A stretch of 20,564 nt of DNA, taken from assembly GCA_002386405.1 (NCBI GenBank), contig DGIP01000062.1, positions 1 to 20,564 on the forward strand. The letters run 5' to 3'. The translations under genes were made by a program, and so were the position numbers. The notes under the pieces are model-generated. The model saw only the letters and a list, made by a program, of their open reading frames with translations. It was not told the DNA's origin and searched no databases. This stretch comes from Stenotrophomonas maltophilia (lineage in GTDB: Bacteria; Pseudomonadota; Gammaproteobacteria; Xanthomonadales; Xanthomonadaceae). Numbering within the stretch: the first letter of the stretch is position 1; every line of letters begins with the position of its first letter. Below are positions 1 to 6,947 of this stretch, in pieces.

Positions 1-1
1 T

Positions 2-853
2 CGCCAGGTGCCGATCCGCGTCGGCTTCGCCGAAGCCACGCTGGCCAACCCGGCGCTGATCGGGCAGCTGCGCGTGCCCGGCCGCGACGGCCCGGTGCCG
101 TTGGCTGCCGTGGCCGAGATCCGCCAGGGCAGTGGCCCGTCGCAGATCTCGCGCTACCAGCGCCAACGCAACGTGACCCTCACCGCCGAACTCAACGGCC
201 GCCCGCTGGGCGATGTGATGACCGAAGTGCAGGCGTTGCCCAGCGTCAAGCAGCTGCCCCCGGGCGTGACCTTCCTCAACACCGGCGACGCCGAAGTGTT
301 CGTGGAGCTGTTCATCGGCTTCATGCTGGCGATGGCCGCCGGCCTGATCTGCATCTACATGGTGCTGTTGCTGCTGTTCAACCACGCGTTGATGCCGGTC
401 ACCATCCTGGCGGCGGTGCCGCTGTGTGCCGGCGGTGCCTTCGGTGCGCTGCTGATCACCCAGAACATGCTGTCGCTGCCGGCGTTGATCGGATTGCTGA
501 TGCTGATCGGCATCGCCACCAAGAACTCCATCCTGCTGGTGGATTACGCGGTGATGGCCGAAGACGAGCAGGGCATGAGCCAGCACGATGCCTTGATCGA
601 CGCCTGCCGCAAGCGTGCACAGCCGATCATCATGACCACCTTGGCAATGGGCGCCGGCATGATGCCGATCGCGCTGGGCTTCGCCGGTGATTCCAGCTTC
701 CGCGCACCGATGGCCATTGCCGTGATCGGCGGCCTGATCACCTCCACGCTGCTCAGCCTTATCGTGATCCCGGCGGCATTCACCGTGATGGATGACCTCG
801 GCGAATGGATGTCGCGGAAGTTCCGCCACCGCTCCACGCACGGCGCGCATTGA
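2..853 (+). CDS. RND efflux permease, C-terminal part (5' end outside window)
   Basis: The reading frame is open from the left edge, so only about the last 283 residues are present. It is the C-terminal half of an inner-membrane resistance-nodulation-division pump, which exports drugs or other toxic compounds by proton antiport with a periplasmic adaptor and an outer-membrane channel. A periplasmic stretch comes first, followed by the second set of transmembrane helices. The family signature GIATKNSILLVDY and the segment PIIMTTLAMGAGMMPIALG are clear, and the protein ends in a short basic cytoplasmic tail. The sequence fits the HAE-1 (AcrB/MexB-like) branch better than the heavy-metal CusA branch, but substrate specificity cannot be read from this part. 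The internal GTG at 8 is not the real start. A strong hairpin follows the stop codon by 4 nt, so this is probably the last gene of its operon. Confidence 0.93.
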   Translation, partial: RQVPIRVGFAEATLANPALIGQLRVPGRDGPVPLAAVAEIRQGSGPSQISRYQRQRNVTLTAELNGRPLGDVMTEVQALPSVKQLPPGVTFLNTGDAEVFVELFIGFMLAMAAGLICIYMVLLLLFNHALMPVTILAAVPLCAGGAFGALLITQNMLSLPALIGLLMLIGIATKNSILLVDYAVMAEDEQGMSQHDALIDACRKRAQPIIMTTLAMGAGMMPIALGFAGDSSFRAPMAIAVIGGLITSTLLSLIVIPAAFTVMDDLGEWMSRKFRHRSTHGAH

Positions 854-857
854 GGGA

Positions 858-900
858 ATGACACGTGCGCGCGACGGTACGTCCGTCGCGCGCATGTCAT
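858..900 (+). terminator. Long hairpin after RND pump gene, probable terminator
   Basis: An inverted repeat starts 4 nt after the stop codon. The left arm is ATGACA, then a 2-nt CG bulge, then TGCGCGCGACGG. The loop is TACGT. The right arm is CCGTCGCGCGCA followed by TGTCAT. This gives 12 perfect pairs plus 6 more after the bulge. There is no T-tract, so it may act as a factor-assisted terminator or 3'-end stabiliser rather than a classical intrinsic terminator. Confidence 0.55.
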
Positions 901-927
901 GGGCACGTAACCCCAGCTGCCAATACT
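894..927 (+). promoter_or_regulatory. Weak Pho-box-like site and -10 upstream of the receptor/phospholipase operon
   Basis: ATGTCAT (894-900), a 4-nt spacer and ACGTAAC (905-911) have the geometry of a Pho box (CTGTCAT repeated at an 11-bp period). The first half matches 6/7 and the second about 4/7. AATACT at 922-927 lies about 10 bp after the box, where a PhoB-dependent -10 would sit. Pho control of phosphocholine phospholipases is known in Pseudomonas, which motivated the search. The match is poor and half of it lies inside the preceding hairpin, so this is only a candidate. Confidence 0.22.
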
Positions 928-959
928 GCCGGCCGACCCCACTGCCGCGCCCATGACCG

Positions 960-3320
960 ATGCCCACTGCTGGCCGTTATCCCCGCGTCTCGCTGCTCGC
1001 CCTGTTGCTTTCTGCTTCCGTACAGGCCATCGCCGCCGAACCGGCACCCGCCGATGACGCGCGCACGCTGGACCAGGTACAGGTCATCGGCCAGGCCACC
1101 AGCTTCGCCAAGACCACTGTCAGCCAGGAAACCCTGCAGCGCCAGCAGATCCTGGGCAGCGTCAACAACGCGCTCAATGAACTGCCCGGCGTGGTAGTGA
1201 GCGAAGCGGACGCCACCGGCTCCTCGGTCTGGGGTACCCAGATCAGCATGCGCGGCTTCGTGACCAACCGCGACACGCAGCAGATCGGCACCACCATCGA
1301 TGGCCTGCCCAACGGCGGCTCCGGTTACGGCGGCGGTTCACTGGCCAACCGCTACATCGACACGCTGGACCTGGAGACCATCGAAGTCAGCCAGGGCACG
1401 GCGGATATCTCCTCGCGCTCCAACGAAGCGCTGGGCGGCACGCTGAACTTCCTCACCAGCGACCCGCTGCAGGACGCGCGCCTGCGCATGGTCGCCGGTG
1501 GCGGCGACAATGACGCGCGCAAGTACTACGTGCGCTATGACACCGGCGTGCTCGGTGGCAACACCCGCGCGTGGATCAGCGCCTCGTCGGCCCGCGTCAA
1601 CGACTGGATCGACGGCAGCGGCCACGTCAGCAACGATCACCTGGCCGCCAAGTTCATCACCGAGCTCGACCGCTGGACGCTGAGCGGCTACGCCTCGTAC
1701 AACGATGCCGACGAACCCGAGTACACCAGCGTCACCCCGGAAGCCTTTGCCACCAACCCGGACCGCGACGGCCTCACCGGCACGCTCACCGGCATTCCGT
1801 ACCTGGACCAGAACTTCCGGTCCGGCTCGCGGGCGCTGCGCGAGAACACCTTTGGCTACCTGCGCGGCGCGTTCGACAGCGGCAACGGCTTCAAGCTGTC
1901 GCTCACCGGCTACGCGCACAAGATGGAAGGCCGCGGCGACTGGCTGCCGCCCTACCTGGTGCAGGCGCGCAATGACGGCGCAGGCGCGCCGGAATCGGAA
2001 TACCTCGGCGGCAGCACCGTGTATGGCGGCAGCGCGCTGGGCCAGTTCTACTTCGTCAATCCCGATGGCAGCGCCGCGCAGATGCGCGCCGGCTGCGTGC
2101 CGCGCGCCGGTTTCAGCGCCGAGTACGACCCCAACTGCTACGCACCGGGCGTGCAGGGCGTGCAGTCCTACCGCCATTCGCACTACGACAACGACCGCGC
2201 CGGCTTCACCGCCGACGTGGAATGGAAGCAGACCCTGGGCACGGTCGACAACACCGTGCGTGCCGGTGTGTGGCTGGAGCAGTTCGACCGCAGCGTGCGC
2301 CGCGACTGGCACCGCCTGCTCAACGTCGGCACCGACATCAGCTTCGACCACCAGCCGTACTGGGTGCAGTTCGAAGACCGCTACAAGACCGACGAGCAGA
2401 TGTACTACGTGGAGGACGTGGCGCGCTTCGGGCCGTTCAGCGCACGCGTGGGCGTCAAGCAGTTCTTCGTCGACCAGAAGCGCAACCGCGTGATCGGCAG
2501 CGCCGAGAACGTGCGCTCGGATTCGAAGTCCGACCCGCTGATCTCCGCCGGCGGCACCTGGACCCTGCCGGTGGAAGGGCTGGAACTGTTCGGCGGCTTC
2601 TCGCAGAACTTCGCTGCCATTCCTTCCGGCGTGCTCGGTGAAACCGACGCGCAGCGCTTCTCGCGGGTGGAACCGGAAACCGCCGACAACATCGAGCTCG
2701 GCCTGCGTGTGAGCCGTTGGCCCTTGACCGGCTCGCTGACCCTGTACAACATCAAGTTCGACAACCGCATCGTCTACCTGCCCGCGCGGCTGGCCGACGG
2801 CATCGATTACCTGGACGAGACCGATGGCGTCTACGAAAACTTTGGTGGCGTGGAAAGCACCGGCCTGGAAGCCGCGCTCGGCTATGGCTGGGACAACGGC
2901 TGGCGCATCAACGGTGCCTACACCTACAACCGCTCCAAGTACCTGGGCAGCGGCAACGTGGCGCGCGACACCGAACTGGGCATCGTCGACGGTGCGCAGG
3001 TGATCGGCCAGCCCAAGCACGTGCTGGTGGTCTCGGCCGACTGGCAGGGCGACAGCTGGAACTTCGGCCTGTCCGGGCGTTACCTGGGTGAGCGCTACCT
3101 GGATGCGGCCAACGACAACCGCCTGCCCTCGGCCACGGTGTTCAACGCCAACATCGGCTTCGACCTCCAGAGCCTGTCGCCGAAGCTGAAGGGCGTGGGC
3201 GCCAACCTCGTGGTCAGCAACCTCACCGACCGCCGTTACCTGGCCGGCGTGGACGGCAGCGACTCGGCCTTCATCGGCGCGCCGCGCACCGTGGGCTTCT
3301 CGGTCCGGGTCGACCTATGA
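960..3320 (+). CDS. TonB-dependent outer-membrane receptor paired with phospholipase C
   Basis: This 786-aa outer-membrane receptor would import a substrate using energy from TonB-ExbBD. Residues 1-26 form a Sec signal peptide ending in AIAA. A TonB-box-like segment, DQVQVIG, lies at about 38-44. The plug domain follows (conserved SMRGF and the EVSQGTADISS region), and the remainder has the alternating aromatic/polar pattern of a 22-strand barrel, ending in FSVRVDL. The ATG at 960 is the first possible start because a TGA lies in frame at 954; no Shine-Dalgarno is visible. Its stop overlaps the start of the phospholipase gene (ATGA), so the two are almost certainly co-transcribed and translationally coupled. 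That pairing suggests uptake of something related to phospholipid breakdown, such as a phosphorylated head group, but the ligand is an inference. It has no haem or siderophore genes beside it. Confidence 0.92.
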   Translation: MPTAGRYPRVSLLALLLSASVQAIAAEPAPADDARTLDQVQVIGQATSFAKTTVSQETLQRQQILGSVNNALNELPGVVVSEADATGSSVWGTQISMRGFVTNRDTQQIGTTIDGLPNGGSGYGGGSLANRYIDTLDLETIEVSQGTADISSRSNEALGGTLNFLTSDPLQDARLRMVAGGGDNDARKYYVRYDTGVLGGNTRAWISASSARVNDWIDGSGHVSNDHLAAKFITELDRWTLSGYASYNDADEPEYTSVTPEAFATNPDRDGLTGTLTGIPYLDQNFRSGSRALRENTFGYLRGAFDSGNGFKLSLTGYAHKMEGRGDWLPPYLVQARNDGAGAPESEYLGGSTVYGGSALGQFYFVNPDGSAAQMRAGCVPRAGFSAEYDPNCYAPGVQGVQSYRHSHYDNDRAGFTADVEWKQTLGTVDNTVRAGVWLEQFDRSVRRDWHRLLNVGTDISFDHQPYWVQFEDRYKTDEQMYYVEDVARFGPFSARVGVKQFFVDQKRNRVIGSAENVRSDSKSDPLISAGGTWTLPVEGLELFGGFSQNFAAIPSGVLGETDAQRFSRVEPETADNIELGLRVSRWPLTGSLTLYNIKFDNRIVYLPARLADGIDYLDETDGVYENFGGVESTGLEAALGYGWDNGWRINGAYTYNRSKYLGSGNVARDTELGIVDGAQVIGQPKHVLVVSADWQGDSWNFGLSGRYLGERYLDAANDNRLPSATVFNANIGFDLQSLSPKLKGVGANLVVSNLTDRRYLAGVDGSDSAFIGAPRTVGFSVRVDL

Positions 3321-5461
3321 GCCCGGCGCGCCCGCCCTTGCCCGACAGCAGCCGGCGACGGCTGCTGCAGGCGGGGCTGGCCGCAGGCATCGGCGCGCTG
3401 ATGCCCAGCATCACGCGTGCGGCGGCGATCGCGCCGCATGCGCGCAGCCGCAGCCTCGAGGATGTGCAGCACATCGTGGTGTTCATGCAGGAGAACCGCT
3501 CCTTCGACCACTATTTCGGCACGCTGCCCGGCGTGCGCGGCTTCGGCGACCGCTTCGTGGTGCCGGCCGCGCCGCTGGCCGCCGGGCAGCCACGCCGCAA
3601 CATCTGGTTGCAGCCGAACGCAGCCGGCACCCACGGCATCGCCCCGTTCCCGCTGGATACCGCCGCGCACTTCGGCTACATGCGCGTGGAAGGCACCCCG
3701 CACACCTGGCCCGATGCGCAGCGTGCGTGGGACCACGGGCGCATGGCGCACTGGCCGGCGGCCAAGCAGGACCACGCGATGGGCTACTACCGCCGCGATG
3801 ACATGCCGTTCCAGTTCGCGCTGGCCGAAGCCTTCACCGTGTGCGATGCCTACCACTGCGCGATGCAGGCCGGCACCAATCCGAACCGGCTGTTCCTGTG
3901 GACCGGCCACAACGATCCGCACGCACGCGGCGGCGGCCCGGCCGTGGCCAACTCGCACGACAACTTCCCGGAACTGGGCGGTAACCCCGATTCCTACACC
4001 TGGACCACCTACGTCGAGCGCCTGCAACGTTCGGGTATCGACTGGCGGATCTACCAGGACATGGCCGACAACTTCACCGACAACCCGCTGGCCGGCTTCG
4101 AGCCGTTCCGCCAGGCGTGGCGCGGCGCGCCGGGGCATGACGCGGCGCTGCGCGAGCGCGGGGTCAGCACCCGTGGCCTGGCGCAGCTGCGCGAGGACGT
4201 GCTGAAAGGGCAGCTGCCGCAGGTGAGTTTCATCATTGCCGATGCCGCCGGCAGCGAACATCCCGGACCGTCCAGCCCCGCCCAGGGCGCGGCCTATACC
4301 GCGCGCGTGCTGGATGCGCTGACGGCGGACCCGGAGGTCTGGAGCCGCACCGCGCTGCTGCTGATGTTCGACGAGAACGATGGCTTCTTCGACCACATGC
4401 CGCCGCCTGCGCCGCCGTCGCGTGATCCCGCCGCCGCAGGGGGTTGGGCAGGTGCTTCCGCCGTGTCCACCGAAGGCGAATACCACCAGCAGCCGTCGCC
4501 GGGCAACGAAAAGGCCGACCCGCTCGACCTGCGTGGCCGCCCCTATGGGCTGGGCCCACGCGTGCCGCTGTACGTGATTTCGCCGTGGAGCCGCGGCGGC
4601 TGGGTCGATTCGCAGGTGTACGACCACACCTCGGTGATCCGCCTGATCGAGCGCCGCTTCGGCGTGGCCGCACCCGAACTGTCGCCGTGGCGCCGCGCGG
4701 TGTGCGGCGACCTGACCGGTGCCTTCGATTTCACCGCATCCGATACGCGGCCCTTCGTTGCGTCGCTGCCGGCAACCGCTGCCGTCGCCGCGCGCGCAGC
4801 GGCCCTGCCCGGGCGCACGGTGCCGGCGCTGCCGACAGACCTTGAAGCGGCGAAGCAGGAACCGGGGGTGCGCCCGGCGCGCGCGTTGCCCTACCGCCCG
4901 CAGGCGGAGATCGCAGTGGATGCGGACAACACCAGGGTGCAGCTGACCCTGGGGTGCGAAGGCGCCGCCGCGGTACTGCATGTCTACGACCGGCTACGGC
5001 TGGAGGCGATTCCGCGCCGCTACACCGTAGCGCCCGGTGCGCCGCTGCAGGATCACTGGCCGATACACGCAGGGGAAGGCTACGACCTGTGGTTGCTGGG
5101 CCCGAACGGCTTCCACCGGCAGTTCCGTGGCGAGGCCGCCGCCGCTGCACCGGTGCAGGCGTCCCTGCGCGGGGAGGGCGGGCAGCTGACGCTTCAGCTG
5201 CACAACACCGCGGCCACCGCGCAGGCGGTCAGCGTACGCGCCGCCGTCTACGCGGGCCGCATGCCGGAACGCGAGCTGCAGCTGGCGCCGGGGCAGGCCC
5301 TGGAGATCCGCTGGAACGCCGCTCCCACCGCCGGCTGGTACGACCTGGAGATCCAGCAGCCCGGCGTGATGCAGCGCCTGGCCGGGCGCATCGAAGATGG
5401 CCGGCCGGGCAGCACCGACCCGGCGCTGGGCACCGGGGCGATGCGCTTCCTGCTCGACTGA
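3317..5461 (+). CDS. plcN: Phosphocholine-specific phospholipase C, Tat-exported
   Basis: This 714-aa enzyme should hydrolyse phosphatidylcholine (and perhaps sphingomyelin) to diacylglycerol and phosphocholine outside the cytoplasm. A twin-arginine signal is visible: SRRRLLQAG at residues 12-20, a hydrophobic stretch, and a likely cleavage site near residues 34-37. The phosphoesterase domain begins with the signature ENRSFDHYFG (residues 59-68), and continues with NRLFLWTGHND and an FDENDGFFDH metal-site segment. The C-terminal part, from about residue 530, fits the two small beta-rich repeats typical of bacterial PLC C-termini (DUF756). Length matches the roughly 700-residue Pseudomonas PlcH/PlcN family. 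The hemolytic or non-hemolytic type cannot be assigned from sequence alone, so plcN is a family-level label. The start overlaps the receptor stop as ATGA. The gene converges on the VOC gene with only 4 bp between stops and no hairpin there. Confidence 0.93.
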   Translation: MSPARPPLPDSSRRRLLQAGLAAGIGALMPSITRAAAIAPHARSRSLEDVQHIVVFMQENRSFDHYFGTLPGVRGFGDRFVVPAAPLAAGQPRRNIWLQPNAAGTHGIAPFPLDTAAHFGYMRVEGTPHTWPDAQRAWDHGRMAHWPAAKQDHAMGYYRRDDMPFQFALAEAFTVCDAYHCAMQAGTNPNRLFLWTGHNDPHARGGGPAVANSHDNFPELGGNPDSYTWTTYVERLQRSGIDWRIYQDMADNFTDNPLAGFEPFRQAWRGAPGHDAALRERGVSTRGLAQLREDVLKGQLPQVSFIIADAAGSEHPGPSSPAQGAAYTARVLDALTADPEVWSRTALLLMFDENDGFFDHMPPPAPPSRDPAAAGGWAGASAVSTEGEYHQQPSPGNEKADPLDLRGRPYGLGPRVPLYVISPWSRGGWVDSQVYDHTSVIRLIERRFGVAAPELSPWRRAVCGDLTGAFDFTASDTRPFVASLPATAAVAARAAALPGRTVPALPTDLEAAKQEPGVRPARALPYRPQAEIAVDADNTRVQLTLGCEGAAAVLHVYDRLRLEAIPRRYTVAPGAPLQDHWPIHAGEGYDLWLLGPNGFHRQFRGEAAAAAPVQASLRGEGGQLTLQLHNTAATAQAVSVRAAVYAGRMPERELQLAPGQALEIRWNAAPTAGWYDLEIQQPGVMQRLAGRIEDGRPGSTDPALGTGAMRFLLD

Positions 5462-5465
5462 CGTC

Positions 5466-5885
5466 TTACGCGCCGACGGTGGCGGCGCGTTCGATCAGCT
5501 TCCAGCCGTTGCCGGACGGATCGCGGAAGCCGGCATCCACCGTGCCGTAGCGCGCCACCGGTTCCTGCATGAATTCCACGCCGGCCGCGCTCAGCCGTTC
5601 ATAGGTTGCCTGGCAGTCGGCCACGGTCAGCACCAGCGGCGGCATCGCGCCCTTGGCCACCAGCGCATTGAGCGCCTGGGCGGTGGCCGCGTCGTGCACC
5701 GGCGGGCCGGGCCGGAACAGGCCCAGCTGGAAGCCGGGCTGGGCCGGGTGCTGCACGGTGAGCCAGCGGTAATCGCCATTGCCGGCATCGGTGTGCACCA
5801 CGAAGCCCAGCTTGCCGACGTAAAACGCGAGTGCTTCTTCCTGGTCGCGCACATACAGGCCGACCGTTTCAATACCTTGGTTCAT
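5466..5885 (-). CDS. VOC-superfamily (glyoxalase/bleomycin-resistance fold) protein
   Basis: This is a 139-aa cytoplasmic protein of the vicinal oxygen chelate fold. Two beta-alpha-beta-beta-beta modules are recognisable: the first from about residue 6 (TVGLYVRDQEEALAFYVGKLGF), the second from about 80 (PPLVLTVADCQATYERL), ending with FRDPSGNGWKLIE, whose Glu is the usual last metal ligand. The first-strand metal-binding His common in glyoxalase I and FosA proteins is not evident, so a metal-dependent reaction is uncertain. Substrate is unknown; such proteins include lyases, dioxygenases and small-molecule binding proteins. The start is supported by GGAGG at 5890-5894, five bases upstream. 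It overlaps the AraC gene by 4 nt (ATGA), so the pair is translated together. AraC-VOC pairs are common in Proteobacteria, but the inducer is not known. Confidence 0.88.
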   Translation of the reverse strand: MNQGIETVGLYVRDQEEALAFYVGKLGFVVHTDAGNGDYRWLTVQHPAQPGFQLGLFRPGPPVHDAATAQALNALVAKGAMPPLVLTVADCQATYERLSAAGVEFMQEPVARYGTVDAGFRDPSGNGWKLIERAATVGA

Positions 5886-6352
5886 GGGACCTCCGTTGTT
5901 GGTGGGTCCTTTTTACCGGTCCCGCCGCCCAGCCGCTTCTCCGAAACTGAGGTCTTGAGATCGGGCCGGCTGGCGGCGCGCGCGATGCATTCCGGGGCCT
6001 GCGCGGCGGTGCCCGCTGCAAGGCTGGCGCGCAGCTCGCCCGGGCTCTGCCCGGTGATGTCGCGGAAGATCCGCCCGAAGGTGCCCAGGCTGTTCCAGCC
6101 GGTCTGCAGCGCGATCTCGGTGATCGGCAGGTCGGTGTCGCGGCACAGCGCCACCGCGCGTTCAATGCGCCGCGTGAGCAGGTAGCGGTGCGGCGGCAGC
6201 CCGAACGCCTGGCGGAACTGCCGCGCGAAGTAGGCCTCCGATACCGCGCTGACCTGCGCCAGCCGCGCCACCGGCCACGCCTCGTGCGGGGCGCGGTCCA
6301 TGTGGTCCTTGGCCCGCAGCAGCCGGCGCAGCAGTTCGGGGGTCTGGTTCAT
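5882..6352 (-). CDS. Short AraC-family transcriptional regulator
   Basis: This 156-aa DNA-binding protein consists almost entirely of the AraC/XylS double helix-turn-helix domain. The first HTH is at about residues 29-51 (ARLAQVSAVSEAYFARQF) and the second at about 77-101 (ITEIALQTGWNSLGTFGRIF, with the family's PGELR just after). There is no N-terminal sensing domain; instead a low-complexity polar tail of about 45 residues follows the HTH. Its size is like MarA/SoxS-type regulators rather than ligand-binding AraC proteins. It starts 10 bp after the stop of the PnuT-like gene on the same strand, and its own stop overlaps the VOC start as ATGA. It probably regulates the VOC gene or the local operon, but its target is not visible in the sequence. 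Confidence 0.9.
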   Translation of the reverse strand: MNQTPELLRRLLRAKDHMDRAPHEAWPVARLAQVSAVSEAYFARQFRQAFGLPPHRYLLTRRIERAVALCRDTDLPITEIALQTGWNSLGTFGRIFRDITGQSPGELRASLAAGTAAQAPECIARAASRPDLKTSVSEKRLGGGTGKKDPPTTEVP

Positions 6353-6362
6353 CCGCGCAAGC

Positions 6363-6947
6363 CTAGCGCGGTTTCAGTGCCGCCCCGGCATGGCCCGCCG
6401 CCGACCAGGCGCGCAGGCCCACCACGGCGAGGCCGACGAACACCAGGTACAGCCCGGCGGTGATATCCAGCGATTTGGCCAGGTACATGCCCACGTACAC
6501 CACGTCCACCACGATCCACAGCCACCAGGTGGCCACGTGCCGGCGTGCCTGCCACCACTGCGCCACCAGGCTCAGCGCGGCCAGCATGGCATCCAGCCAC
6601 GGCAGCGCGGCATCGGTCCAGGTATGCATGGCCGCACCCAGCGCGATGCCGAACACGATGCCCACGGCCAGGTCGCGCAGCAGCTGCCGGCGTGGCAGCG
6701 GCACGATCACGATCGCGCCATCCTGCTCGGCATGCCGGTGCCAGCTCAGCCAGCCGTACAGCAGGAAACCACCGAAGGCGACCTGCAGCAGGGTGTCCGA
6801 ATACAGCCGCGCTTCGATGAACACTACCGCATACAGGCCCACCGCCAGCAGCCCAACCGGCCACGCCAGCACGCGGCGCTGGGCCATCAGCCACACGCCC
6901 AGCAGGCTGGCGGCGACGGCGCTCCATTCGAGCATGAGCGCGCTCAC
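6363..6947 (-). CDS. pnuT: PnuC-family transporter, probable thiamine transporter PnuT
   Basis: This 194-aa integral membrane protein belongs to the PnuC family, whose members carry nicotinamide riboside (PnuC), riboflavin (PnuX) or thiamine (PnuT) by facilitated diffusion driven by later phosphorylation. About seven hydrophobic segments are visible, and the family-typical WWLWIVVDVVYVGMYL lies near residues 140-156. Substrate is assigned from context: it follows a TonB receptor that is under a TPP riboswitch, and the two genes overlap by 4 nt (GTGA). The start is therefore most likely the GTG at 6947; an in-frame ATG at 6935 would give 190 aa. It would move thiamine across the inner membrane after the receptor brings it through the outer membrane. 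An automated call would probably read nicotinamide mononucleotide transporter PnuC, which the riboswitch argues against. Confidence 0.85.
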   Translation of the reverse strand: MSALMLEWSAVAASLLGVWLMAQRRVLAWPVGLLAVGLYAVVFIEARLYSDTLLQVAFGGFLLYGWLSWHRHAEQDGAIVIVPLPRRQLLRDLAVGIVFGIALGAAMHTWTDAALPWLDAMLAALSLVAQWWQARRHVATWWLWIVVDVVYVGMYLAKSLDITAGLYLVFVGLAVVGLRAWSAAGHAGAALKPR

